Shown: one piece after another, positions 24,826 to 36,089 of the stretch
How the letters are laid out: each line of letters begins with the position of its first letter
How positions within the stretch are numbered: position 1 is the stretch's first letter
Assembly: GCF_050003625.1 (NCBI RefSeq)
Contig: NC_134397.1
Span: 223,138,537-223,202,536 of the forward strand
Source of the DNA: Haematobia irritans
Taxonomy: Eukaryota > Arthropoda > Insecta > Diptera > Muscidae
Length of the DNA stretch: 64,000 nt
Direction: 5' to 3'
Notes under the pieces: generated by a model
Databases searched by the model: none
What the model was told of the DNA's origin: nothing
What the model saw: the letters and a program-made list of their open reading frames with translations, nothing else
Position numbers and translations under genes: made by a program

Positions 24826-24995
24826 ATATACGTATTTAATCGGCCTTTTTTTGTTTAATATATACCCCGTATGGGCTAACTTACAATTTAGAAGACAGTG
24901 TTAAAAAGTTTTACGATACCTTGCCATCGGCAAGTGTTATCGCAACCCAAGTAATTCGATTGTGGATGACAGCCTTTAGTAGAAGTTCCTACGCA

Positions 24996-25034
24996 ATCCA
25001 TGGTGGAGGGTACATAAGATTCGGCCTGGCCGAA
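24996..25034 (+). other. Reference 3' terminus of family A: subterminal repeat plus hairpin
   Basis: ATCCATGGTGGAGGGTA (24996-25012) is the inverse of the 5' tip word TACCCTCCACCATAGGAT. It is followed eight bases later by the hairpin TTCGGCC-T-GGCCGAA (25020-25034) and, 20 bases on, by ACTTGT. Subterminal inverted repeats plus a 3' hairpin and no target duplication are the described hallmarks of Helentron-associated elements such as DINE-1; rolling-circle transposition by a Rep/helicase supplied in trans is inferred, and no Rep/helicase gene is in the window. Confidence 0.8.
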
Positions 25035-25055
25035 CTTACGGCCGTATATACTTGT

Positions 25056-25573
25056 TTATAATAAAATGCATAAAATTTTTTTCAGAGTGTATTTGTATAA
25101 TTTTCTTAAATTAATATGGATTATATAGTACAAAGATTGTATTGATTAACATCGTAATAAACACAATTACGATAGTAATTGTATAGGTTACAAAATTCTA
25201 TAAACATTGTACTCAGTTCAATTACGACTGTAATTGAAAACACTATATACTTCAAATACAAATGTATTTGGATTGAGTACTATGTCATTTGAATATTTTG
25301 ACAAATTCCAATTACATTTATACTCAACGCAAATATTACTTCATTTGAAAATAGTTTTATGACAACCTTACAATTTGGGTAATTGGATTTACAATTTTCG
25401 TCATAAGCTGAAAATCAAATACAAAAATAATTGAATTCACAATTTTTGTATTTGATTCAATTATTCACTTTTTTCTGTGTATGTGTAAGATAAGACTATA
25501 ACGAAAAGCCAAATTTCGAAGTCATTGTATTATGGATTTTTTCTAAAATGTAATAGTACCAAATTAGAATTTA
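25056..25573. other. AT-rich spacer, possible MITE remnant
   Basis: A TTTTTTCTGTGTATG end at about 25478-25492 resembles the TACACAGAAAAAA word at 19491, and the interior is rich in CAATTA and GAATTC-like words. No paired terminus is certain. Confidence 0.35.
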
Positions 25574-27826
25574 ACAAGTATATACGGCCGTAAGTTCGGC
25601 CAGGCCGAAGCATATGTACCCTCCATCATGGATTGCGTAGAAACTTCATCTAAACACTGCCATCCACAATCGAATTACTTAAGTTGCGGTAACGCTTGCC
25701 GATGGCAAGGTATCTTAAAACCTCCTAACACCATCTACTAAAATGTATGTAAGTCCATACGTGGTATATATTAAATCAGAAAAGATCGATCCAATACGTA
25801 TATAATTCAGTTTGACAAATTAGACATAAAATTTTGACAAAATTTTCTACAGAAATAAAATTTTAACAAAATTTTCTATAGAAATAAAATTTTCACAAAA
25901 TTTTCTATAGAAATAAACTTTTGGTAGATTATTTTTGGCTCGAGTGGCAACCATGATTATGAACCGAATAAAATTTGAATAAAATTTTCTATAGAAATAC
26001 AATTTTGACAATGATGAAAATTTTATTATGGACCGAATAAAATGTTAACAAATTTTTCTCTAGAAATAAAATTTTGACAAAATTTTCTATAGAAATAAAA
26101 TTTTGACAAAATTTTCTATAGAAATAAAATTTTGGTAGACTATTTTTGGCTCTAGTGGCAACCATGATTATGAACCGATATGGACCAATTTTTGTGTGAT
26201 TGGACCAATTTTGGTATGGTTGTTAGTGACCATATACTAACACCACGTTCCTAATTTGAACCGGATCGGATGAATTTTGCTCCTCCAAGAGGCACCGGAG
26301 GTCAAATGTGGAGAACGTTTTATATGGGGGCTATATATAATTATGGACCGATATGGACCAATTCTGGCACGCTTGTTAAATATCATATACTAACACCATG
26401 TCCCTAATTACAATCGGATTGGATGAAATTTGCTTCTCTTGGAGACTTCGCAAGCCAAATCTAGGGATCGGTTTATATGGGGGCTATATATAATTATGGA
26501 CCGATGTGGACCAATTTTTACATGATTGTTAGAGACCATATACCAACATCAAGTACCAAATTTCAGCCGGATCGGATGAAATTTTCTTCTCTTTGAGGCT
26601 CCGCAAGCCAAATCTGGGGATCGGTTTATATGGGGGCTATAAATAATTATGGAACGATGTGGACCAATTTTTGCATGGTTGTTAGAGACAATATACTTAC
26701 ACCATGTACCAAATTTCAGTCGGATCGGATGAAATTTGCTTCTCTTTTAGGCTCCGCATGCCAAATCTGGGGATCGGTTTATATGGGGGCTATATATAAT
26801 TATGGACCGATTTGGACCAATTTTTGCATGGTTGTTAGACACCATATACCAACATCAAGTACCAAATTTCAGCCGGATCGAATGAAATTTGCTTCTCTTT
26901 TAGGCTCCGCAAGCCAAATCTGGGGATCGGTTTATATGGGGGCTATATATAATTATGGACCGATGTGGACCAATTTTTGCATGGTTGTTAGAGACCATAT
27001 ACCAACATCAAGTACCAAATTTCAGGCGGATCGGATGAAATTTGCTTCTCTTTTAGGCTCCGCAAGCCAAATCTGGGGATCGGTTTATATGGGGGCTATA
27101 TATAATTATGGACCGATGTGGACCAATTTTTACATGATTGTTAGAGACCATATACCAACATCAAGTACCAAATTTCAGCCGGATCGGATGACATTTTCTT
27201 CTCTTTGAGGCTCCGCAAGCCAAATCTGGGGATCGGTTTATATGGGGGCTACATATAATTATGGACCGATGTGGACCAATTTTTGCATGGTTGTTAGAGA
27301 CCATATACTAACACCATGTACCAAATTTCAGCCGGATCGGATAAAATTTGCTTCTCTTTTAGGCTCCGCAAGCCAAATCTGGGGATCGGTTTATATGGGG
27401 GCTATATATAATTATGGACCGATGTGGACCAATTTTTGCATGGTTGTTAGAGACCATATACCAACACCATGTACCAAATTTCAGCCGGATCGGATGAAAT
27501 ATGCTTCTGTTAGAGGCTCCACAAGCCAAATCTGAGGGTCCCTTTATATGGGGGCTATACGTAAAAGTGGACCGATATGGCCCATTTGCAATTCCATCCG
27601 ACCTACATCAATAACAACTACTTGTGCCAAGTTTCAAGTCGATAGCTTGTTTCGTTCGGAAGTTAGCGTGATTTCAACAGACGGACGGACGGACATGTTT
27701 AGATCGACTCAGAATTTCACCACGACCCAGAATATATATACTTTATGTGGTCTTAGAGCAATATTTCGATGTGTTACAAACGGAATGACAAAGTTAATAT
27801 ACCCCCATCCTATGATGGAGGGTATA
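25574..27826 (-). mobile_element. Family A element, complete (copy A10)
   Basis: Opens ACAAGTATATACGG at 25574 with the hairpin next to it, then a 29-bp minisatellite (25810-26140) and GTTGCCACTAGAGCC. About eight to nine regular units follow (26180-27540), then the leader with a short GGAC run (27680-27695) and the tip ending at 27826. Its last 448 bp are duplicated at 28441-28888. Confidence 0.9.
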
Positions 27827-27965
27827 AAAAATTCTATCAGTGATTCGATTTTCGTGTTTGGAAATTAAACCGCGCCAAGAAATCAACGAGCTTTTGGATA
27901 CCTTGAATGGTGACTATTCTAATTAAATTGCAACCGCCAAAAATTAGTTTAACAATTTTAGGAAT

Positions 27966-28335
27966 ACATTGAAAATAATATCGTCATAAGGACAAAGATT
28001 TCTTGTCCTTAAAATATAAATTCGAATTTTGATTAGCATATAAGACACATTTCTTTGATATAAAGTATTTTTTCCTTGTCCAAATGTCGATAACGTTTTC
28101 AATGAAGTCGTTTTGTCCTTGTAGTTAAGTGATTCGATATCAAAATGGGTATCTTCACTTTTGACCTAAGCGAAATTTTGTTTCGCCTAGGTCAACTTGG
28201 CTTTAATAATTCTGAAAAATTATTCGTTCATTCGATTAATGAAATCGTCTTTAAATTTGTTGACTTTTTGTTGTATCTTAGGAACAAAGCTAACGAACAT
28301 TCAAAAATAGGAGAGGTCTTTCAAAACTTTAAGGG
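27966..28335 (+). repeat. Diverged M1 MITE fragment (repeated at 29028-29397)
   Basis: The word order (AATATCGTCATAAGGACAAAG, ACACATTTCTTTGATATAAAG, AAGTCGTTTTGTCCTTG, GGTCAACTTGGCTTTAATAA) follows that of the M1 MITEs at 33979, 45712 and 48591 read from their CACGACAATATT end. The terminal CACTGAAAA is degraded to CATTGAAAA. Confidence 0.6.
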
Positions 28336-28384
28336 CGGTTTTTAGAATCACTTTTTTTAAGGAAGTTTCTTACAAGAAACATAG

Positions 28385-28440
28385 TATAATATCTACGTAT
28401 CCCAATGAACCGAATAGTCTGAGTGAGCTTGAAACTTAAT
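28385..28440 (-). repeat. SINE tail fragment (repeated at 29447-29517)
   Basis: AATAGTCTGAGTGAGCTTG matches the tail of the tRNA-derived SINE at 55862. The second copy extends further into GGGCTGCTACTTTAACC, the SINE end. The first is cut by the tandem duplication. Confidence 0.55.
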
Positions 28441-29517
28441 CTGGGGATCGGTTTATATGGGGGCTATATATAATTATGGACCGATGTGGACCAATTTTTG
28501 CATGGTTGTTAGAGACCATATACCAACACCATGTACCAAATTTCAGCCGGATCGGATGAAATATGCTTCTGTTAGAGGCTCCACAAGCCAAATCTGAGGG
28601 TCCCTTTATATGGGGGCTATACGTAAAAGTGGACCGATATGGCCCATTTGCAATTCCATCCGACCTACATCAATAACAACTACTTGTGCCAAGTTTCAAG
28701 TCGATAGCTTGTTTCGTTCGGAAGTTAGCGTGATTTCAACAGACGGACGGACGGACATGTTTAGATCGACTCAGAATTTCACCACGACCCAGAATATATA
28801 TACTTTATGTGGTCTTAGAGCAATATTTCGATGTGTTACAAACGGAATGACAAAGTTAATATACCCCCATCCTATGATGGAGGGTATAAAAAATTCTATC
28901 AGTGATTCGATTTTCGTGTTTGGAAATTAAACCGCGCCAAGAAATCAACGAGCTTTTGGATACCTTGAATGGTGACTATTCTAATTAAATTGCAACCGCC
29001 AAAAATTAGTTTAACAATTTTAGGAATACATTGAAAATAATATCGTCATAAGGACAAAGATTTCTTGTCCTTAAAATATAAATTCGAATTTTGATTAGCA
29101 TATAAGACACATTTCTTTGATATAAAGTATTTTTTCCTTGTCCAAATGTCGATAACGTTTTCAATGAAGTCGTTTTGTCCTTGTAGTTAAGTGATTCGAT
29201 ATCAAAATGGGTATCTTCACTTTTGACCTAAGCGAAATTTTGTTTCGCCTAGGTCAACTTGGCTTTAATAATTCTGAAAAATTATTCGTTCATTCGATTA
29301 ATGAAATCGTCTTTAAATTTGTTGACTTTTTGTTGTATCTTAGGAACAAAGCTAACGAACATTCAAAAATAGGAGAGGTCTTTCAAAACTTTAAGGGCGG
29401 TTTTTAGAATCACTTTTTTTAAGGAAGTTTCTTACAAGAAACATAGTATAATATCTACGTATCCCAATGAACCGAATAGTCTGAGTGAGCTTGAAACTTA
29501 ATTGGGCTGCTACTTTA

Positions 29518-30067
29518 ACCTAATATCTACGTGAAGTTAGGACTGAATTTGATAGCACATGAAGAAAAACGGAAAAGAAACACGATAAAAAATTTATTTC
29601 TTAGTACGCAAAACTTAAATTTGATTTTCGAGAAGCTAAATACGACTTTTGCATCCTTCAAAAACCTACATTTGATATGCTCAAAATCGACTAATCGTTT
29701 TTATCGATATTTTTGGACATTTTCAAAAGTTAATATTTTAATAATCGCAAAAGTCGAAGTCGATTTTTAAAAATTTTAAAAACTGAAGAATCGACAGTTT
29801 CAAATTTGAAAATAGTCAAATCATCGACTTTTTCCAAAATCCACTTCTCATGACAATCCTTAGGTCTCTCTATATCCAAGAGGTTTCACCCTCAAAAAAA
29901 TCGCTTCTGTAACAAATACCCCAAACACATTTTGCTTCAAGCATATATATTTTCAGAATTGGTCCAAACAAAGTATTGTTTGTATTGCTCAAACATATTT
30001 ATTATGTTTCACCTTAGGGCATACATTGGTAGAAAAATAGTTTAATGAAATTTTCTTCGTGTGGATG
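29518..30067. other. No recognised content
   Basis: AT-rich; the 79-codon frame at 29531-29770 has no motif. Confidence 0.45.
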
Positions 30068-30464
<397 letters not shown>

Positions 30465-30469
30465 CAAGT

Positions 30470-30579
30470 TGAACAATTTTAGCGGGATTCTTTAGAATGT
30501 AATTCCGATCATTTTGTTTATTCACAAATTGCTCAATTTGGAATGGCTTCTCATCGGAGAAAACCACCAGGTATTGCAA
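30470..30579 (-). pseudogene. Tc1/mariner-type transposase remnant, central part
   Basis: The minus frame reads VVFSDEKPFQIEQFVNKQND, the block around the first catalytic Asp (F-S/T-DEK-F) of mariner-like transposases. A related frame (LLQIKQFVNTENN) lies in the fossil at 55261-55822. The next part of the protein lies just to the right but on the opposite strand, so the two pieces were separated by an inversion. Confidence 0.6.
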
Positions 30580-30589
30580 ATAATTTCTA

Positions 30590-30905
30590 AATTTTCTTCT
30601 TAAAGCTGACAGATTTAATCCATCCAGCTGATGGTAATTCCCGTTTCATGTTCATCGACCGTGGTGTCAGAATATATGCCTAATTATATAGGGAAAATAT
30701 CCTAACGACAGTATTAAAACCCTGGACAAACAAACATTGTGGCCATTCCAAGCACCTTCAGCACCATCGCACTCAGCATGCGTCAACCCTGAATAACCTA
30801 AAAAGGGGTTCCTTGCTTCATTTATATCGCACAAAGGCCAACAAAATCTCTGGATCTCAATCCCATGGAGTTTTGTACCTTGGGCATTTGGGAGAGTACA
30901 CTAAT
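30590..30905 (+). pseudogene. Tc1/mariner-type transposase remnant, C-terminal part
   Basis: Broken plus-strand frames read FIDRGVRI, a stop, ENILTTVLKPWTNKH, SAPSHSA and PTKSLDLNPMEFCTLGIWE, in the order of mariner-like transposases (beta strand, second Asp region, then the third-Asp block DLNPMEF). Several frameshifts and stops are present. The second-Asp motif QDSAPSH has become QAPSAPSH. The DLNP-type block suggests a mariner relative other than the irritans group. Confidence 0.6.
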
Positions 30906-30909
30906 AGAA

Positions 30910-31113
30910 ACAAGTAAGGAAAGTGTAAAGTCGGGCGGGGCCGACAATATTATACCTTGCACCACTTTGTAGATCTAAATTTTCGATACCATATCACATC
31001 CGTCATTTAAATATCACTCGATCTGGACAGAATTTGATAGACTTCTATAAAATCTATAGACTCAAAATTTAAGTCGGCTAATGCACTAGGGTGGAACACA
31101 GTGTTAGTAAAAA
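30910..31113 (-). mobile_element. Family B-related 3' end fragment
   Basis: ACAAGTAAGGAAAGTG, then hairpin region GTCGGGCGGGGCCGAC and subterminal ATACCTTGCACCAC, a B relative with its own variant tip. It is cut after about 200 bp by the 3' end of B1, so two B ends lie in tandem. Confidence 0.75.
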
Positions 31114-32027
31114 ACAAGTAAGTAAAGTCTAAAGTCGGGCGGGGCCGACTGTATCATACCCTTCACCCCTATGTAGGCCAAAATTTGTGTTACCATCTCA
31201 ACTATTTCACATTTGTTGGAAGCTATATAAAGGAGAAAATTTTTCTACTTCTACAAAATCTCTAGAATTAAAATTTAAATCGGACGGAAGATATATATGG
31301 GAGCCATATCTAACCGATTTCAACCAAATTTGGCACAATTACCAATACTACTAAACGTACTCCTTGTGCGAAATTTGAAGCAAATCACGACAAAACCCTG
31401 GATTTTGAGACCATATAAGTCCAAATCGGGCGAAAGATATATATGTGAGCTATATCTAAAACTAAACCGATTTCAATCAAATTTACCAAGCATTGGTAGA
31501 ATGTCATTTCTACCCTCTGTGCAAAATTTCACGAAGATCGGTAGTAAACTTTGAGTCTAAATAGGACGAAAAATATATATGGGAGCTATATCTAAATCTG
31601 AACCGATTTGGCTGATATGTTGCAAGATTTTCGAGACTCATAAAATATTTGGATGTACGATATTTCAAGAAAATCGGTTGATAAACACGCTAGCTATAAC
31701 CAAATCGGGGATAAATATATATGGCAGCTATATCTAAATCTGAACCGATTTTTTCCAAAACCAATAGAGATTGTCTCTGTCCCAAGAAACGGCCCTATGC
31801 CAAATTTGAGGATGATCGGACATAAATTGCGAGCTGTACTTTGTGCACAAAATTACATATACAGACGGACGGACAGACAGACAGACGGACATCGCTAAAT
31901 CGACTCAGAATTTAATTCTAAGCCGATCGGTATACTAAAAGATGGGTCTATGGTCAATATTTCTTGGCGTTACATACAAATGCACAAACTTATTATACCC
32001 TGTACCACAGTAGTGGTGAGGGGTATA
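31114..32027 (-). mobile_element. Family B element, short (copy B1)
   Basis: Starts ACAAGTAAGTAAAG, hairpin AGTCGG/CCGACT at 31133-31150 and subterminal TACCCTTCACCCCT. About three to four array units follow with the core TATATGGGAGCTATATCTAA, then the leader with a GACGGACAGAC run (31863-31892). The tip ends GTGGTGAGGGGTATA at 32027. It has the same plan as family A but with its own terminal pair. Confidence 0.85.
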
Positions 32028-33319
32028 AAAATATGGGAAACATTTAAATCTGAAGCAATTTTAAGGAAACTTCGCAAAAGTTTGTTTATGATTTATCGCT
32101 CGATATATATATTAGAAGTTTAGGAAAATTAGAGTAATTTTTACAACTTTTCGCCTAAGCAGTGGCGATTTTAGAAGGAAAATGTTGGTATTTTGGCCAT
32201 TTTTGTCGACATCAGAAAAACATATATATGGGAGCTATATCTAAATCTACTTCCTGTGCAAAAATTCAACTCAATCGGAGCAAAAAATTGGCCTCTGTGG
32301 TCATATGAGTCGAAATCGGGCGAAAGCTATATATGGGTGATATATCTAAATCTGAACCGATTTCAACCAAATTTGGCACGCATAGCTACAATGCTAATTC
32401 AACTCCCTGTGCAAAATTTCAACTAAATCGGTGCAAAAAATTGGCCTCTGTAGTCATATGAGTGTAAATCGGGCTAAAGCTATATATGGGAGCTATATCT
32501 AAATCTGAACCGATTTCAATAAAATTTGGCACACTTGACTACACTACTAATTCTACTCCCTGTGCAAAATTTCAACTAAATCGGAGTTTAAAATTGGCCT
32601 CTGTGGCCATATGAGTGTTAATCGGGCGAAAGCTATATATGCGAGCTATATCTAAATCTGAACCGATTTCAACCAAAGTTGGCACGCATAGCTACAATGC
32701 CAATTCTACTCCCTGTGCAAAATTTCAATTAAATTGGAGTAAAAGATTGGCCACTGTGATCATATGAGTATAAATCGGGCGAACGATATATATGGGAGCT
32801 ATATCTAAATCTGAACCGATTTCAATACATTTGACTACACTACTAATTGTACTCCTAGTGCAAAATTTCAACCAAATTGGGGTAAAACTCTGGCTTCTGG
32901 GACCGTATTATTAGTCCATTATCGAGTGAAAGATATATGGGAGCTATATCTAAATCTGAACCGATTTCAATAAAATTTGGCACACTTGACTATAGTACTA
33001 ATTGTTCTTCTTGAGCAAAATTTTAAGCAAATTAGGGTAAAACTCTGGCTTCTTGGGCCATATAAGTCCATATCGGGCGAAATATATATATGGGAGCTAT
33101 ATCTAAATCTGAACCGATTTCTTCCCAAATCAATAGGGTTCTATTCTGAGCCAAAACACATACATGTGTGTGCACAGACAGACATGGCTATGCCGACTCA
33201 GTAGCCCACCCTGCGCATTTTTGCCAAAGACACCATATGTCTATCTCGTCTCCTTCTGGGTGTTGCAAACATATGCATTAACTTATAATACCCTGTTCCA
33301 CAGTGTGGCGCAGGGTATA
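32028..33319 (-). mobile_element. Family D element, 3' end missing (copy D1)
   Basis: At least five array units, exactly 153 bp apart for the first four (TATATCTAAA at 32341, 32494, 32647 and 32800). The leader follows, and the tip ends CAGTGTGGCGCAGGGTATA at 33319. The 3' part (32040-32200) is unique-looking and resembles 61200-61340; no hairpin is seen. Units contain in-frame TGA/TAA in the frame that is open in family A. Confidence 0.8.
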
Positions 33320-33880
33320 AAAATGAAAGAATATTCCATAAATGGTATATGTATGTTATTGTATATTTTATATGGTATATTTTAATTTTATATTGTTTAG
33401 ATTTAAAAATAAATAGTCTCCAAAAAAAATTGTCTTTATTTGAAAGAAGCCGTCGCATTGGCTCGGAATCAATACCAGCATCCTAAAGGCAAGTGTACTT
33501 TTTTTGTGGGTGTATATTTACATATGCTTATACATACTAACATGTAAAGGCTATATAAATCGGGGTAAAAAGCAGTCAATGTTTAACTACAATTGCAACT
33601 ACAACAAATCATTGCAAAATATTTTGCATTTTTATTACATTTTTATGGTCATAAATAACATGTGTTACTTTCTACATATGAAATACGAGTAAGAAACAAA
33701 AAAAAAAAAAACTAACGAAAACGCAACAACAATCACATCTGAAATCACTGCAAAATTATGATAGTATTTTATGATAGTACTTTTGGGAGTTTTCAAAAAC
33801 GACTAGAGTGATAGAAGATACATGAGAACAAGATCAGAGAAGCAAGCTGCAATTGAAAGATAGATCCTTGGAGGAATTCC
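33320..33880. other. No recognised content
   Basis: AT-rich with short frames of no apparent meaning and an A12 run near 33700. Confidence 0.45.
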
Positions 33881-33978
33881 ATTATTTATACATCACGCAC
33901 TAAATTTCAATCGGATGAAATTGGCTCCTCCAAAAGGCTCCGGAAGTCAAATCTGGGGATGGGTTTATATGGCTGTAT

Positions 33979-34836
33979 GCACTGAAAAAAAATATTGTCG
34001 TGAGGTCAAAGATTTCATGTCTTTAAAATATGAATACAAATTTTTCTTAGCATAGAAGACGCATTTCTATAATATAAAGTTTTTTCCTTGTTCAAAAGTC
34101 GATAAACTTTTCAATGAAGTCGTATTGTCCTTATAATTAAGTGATTTGCCTTAAATATGTGTATCATAACATGAAAGAAACAATTTTTGGGCTAAGGTCA
34201 ACTTGACTTTAATAATTCAGAGAAATTCTTTAAAATTAATGAAATTGCAAAAAATCGTTCAAAAATAGGACATGGTTTTCATCACTTTATTCCCTACGGG
34301 AAATGGGTCAACCACAGGACCGGTACAGGACTAGTACCTGGTGTGCATGGACCACTCCTAGTTCTGGTCAAGACCAGTATCTTTAACATGGGTTTGTCAT
34401 GGACGGGGTAAATTTACACTTTAGGACACGTCTTGGACTCGTTCCTTAGGACACGTCTTGGACTCGTTCCTTAGGACACGTCCTGGGACATTTTAGTAGT
34501 AGCACTCTATAGACAGGTCCTCATGAATCAGTCTCGGACAAATTCTTAGGAATCTGTTTCAGTTTGATTACCGAATCGCACTAGAAATGAAAAACTTTTG
34601 AAATATATTGAACAATAAGTTATTCTGGTAATTCTACTTCACTAAATGTGTAGATCCAATAAGATTTTTATATCAAGCGAGTATGGAAATCATTAAATTA
34701 TGACTATTTAAAAACTGCGACAAACTGGATCACCGGTACCAGTACTGTGATAGGTCCGTCAGTGGCAATTTGCACCAATTTCCCGTAGGGTTTTAAAGAC
34801 GTTTTTTACTTGAAACGAAGCATAATTTCTACCGAT
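33979..34836 (-). mobile_element. M1 MITE, interrupted
   Basis: Opens CACTGAAAAAAAATATTGTCG, the CACGACAATATT end of M1, and follows the M1 interior to about 34291. It then resumes at 34791 with TTTTAAAGACGTTTTTTACT before fading near 34836. The gap is filled by the 499-bp element at 34292. Confidence 0.7.
34292..34790. mobile_element. 499-bp element with CCCTACGGGAAAT inverted ends
   Basis: CCCTACGGGAAATGGG at 34292 is mirrored by CCAATTTCCCGTAGGG ending at 34790. Subterminal GGACCGGTAC/GTACTAG-type words recur near both ends (ACCGGTACAGGACTAGTACC and CACCGGTACCAGTACTG). Inside are nearly three copies of a 25-bp repeat (34421-34495, TTAGGACACGTCTTGGACTC core). Comparison with intact M1 suggests that only about 2 bp (TT) were duplicated, but the T-rich site makes this uncertain. 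It has no coding capacity, and I cannot assign the superfamily. Confidence 0.75.
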
Positions 34837-34982
34837 AAGGTCCAATTTTTGCATGGTTGTAAGAAAACATTTACTAATATCACCAAATTGTAATCTGACG
34901 CAGGGACATTATCAGATCAACTCAGAATTTCATCATATACACTCTGCTAGCCGAAACCGGCCCGCTTCGCAGCACCTTCCTA

Positions 34983-35271
34983 CACACAAAAAAATTTCAC
35001 GAAAAATTTTCCAATTAAAATTTTAATTGAGTTTTAAAAAATATTCAATTAAAAATTTAATTGATTCAACAAATTTTTTAATTGAAACAAAAATCAATCA
35101 CAAAAATAATAGTATCAATTAATTTTTTAATTGGATCAATTAACTTTTTAATTGACCTTCAATTAATTTTTTAATTGATACTATCATTTCTGTGATTGAA
35201 GACATTTCAATTAAAAAATTAATTGGATCAATTAATTTCGTGATTGAATAAGAAAAATTTTTTTTTGTGTG
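34983..35271. mobile_element. M3 MITE, 289 bp, TA-flanked
   Basis: Ends CACACAAAAAAATTTC and its inverse AAATTTTTTTTTGTGTG, with TA on both sides (34981-34982 and 35272-35273). The interior is a series of CAATTAATTTTTTAATTG-type palindromes. TA duplication points to the Tc1/mariner superfamily. Related halves lie at 62575-62930. Confidence 0.75.
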
Positions 35272-35273
35272 TA

Positions 35274-36089
35274 CGTTTTTTAAAACTGAGAGAAAATTTG
35301 TTAAAAATTATCGGAACAAAGTCAACTATATCCATCACTGGGTACGATATTAAAATAATCCTCAGAATAAAATCCAAAGGATTTTAATTTAATTTCGAAA
35401 TTCAGAATAAAATCCAAAGGATTTTAATTTAATTTCGAAATTCACATGAATATGGATTTCAAAATATTGATGGAATTGATCATAACATTTTTGTTGGTTT
35501 AGGAAATAAAACCAATATTTTTGTCTTTCAGCTATGGTTTATTTCTCACCCAGTGGTGTCACCCATAAGAGAGATTTCACTCATGGAAGAGCATTTGATA
35601 GAATTTTCTTTTTTAAATTTAGCAAAATGTGACTTCGGAAATTTGTGCCCTGGCAGGAAAACATAAAGTAGACTTTTATCTTCCTACTGTTTGGAATCCA
35701 TGCGGAATATCATATTTCCGCTGCATAAAAACATACAGAAACACATATTTATTTCATAACCTCCCCTATGTCCTCTGTGAATTTCAAATAACATAAATCG
35801 AAGAAATTTAGATTTTCCACCATACACTCAAAAAAAGGTTTACTTGGATCCAAAAATTTTGACCTTCCCTTAAGGATTTCGGTATTGATTGCGAGCCCAA
35901 GATGCAGCATCTTTTAAATAAAGACATTTTTTTGTGACCAATTTGGCTTCAATTCTACATTCAAAAAAAAAAAAAAAAAAGGGAACCCTATATGTCAATT
36001 TGACTACAGCTACTTCCGAGCCCAAGATGCAGCATCTTTTAAAAAAAAAAAATTTTTTGTGACCAATTTGGCTTCAATTCTACATTCAA
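35274..36089. other. Spacer with short duplications and an M1-like piece
   Basis: A 40-bp unit occurs twice at 35362-35401 and 35402-35441. From about 35828 (ACACTCAAAAAAAGG) the text resembles the TCCGGTTCCAAAGATTTTG end of M1. There GAGCCCAAGATGCAGCATC to TTCTACATTCAAA (35899-35968) is repeated at 36017-36089, with an A/T homopolymer difference. No gene. Confidence 0.55.

Larger units (their letters stand above)
22704..25055 (+). mobile_element. Family A element, complete; second copy of the duplication (A9)
   Basis: The tip is at 22704, followed by leader, 153-bp units (one more than A8, since the offset grows from 1,906 to 2,059), the minisatellite (24135-24825) and an intact 3' domain. 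This is the best reference copy of family A in the window: 2,352 bp with the subterminal repeat at 24996-25012, hairpin at 25020-25034 and end ACTTGT at 25055. Confidence 0.92.
27379..29502. repeat. 1,062-bp perfect-looking tandem duplication
   Basis: Copy 1 is 27379-28440 and copy 2 is 28441-29502. The block contains the last array units, leader and tip of A10 plus about 600 bp of flank. I saw no difference between copies in the parts compared. AAT precedes both copies (27376-27378 and 28438-28440), and this short homology could have mediated the event. It is either very recent or an assembly artefact. Confidence 0.92.
33881..34975 (-). mobile_element. Family A fragment carrying nested insertions (A11)
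   Basis: A array and leader words flank the nest: ATTTCAATCGGATGAAATTG and GGTTTATATGGC before 33979, and GGTCCAATTTTTGCATGG and CAACTCAGAATTTCATC after 34836. Both ends are degraded. Confidence 0.65.

Noticed and set aside
26180..27540. 153-bp units considered as a CRISPR or gene tandem array
   Set aside because: Units are contiguous with no spacers and always bounded by transposon leader and 3' domain.
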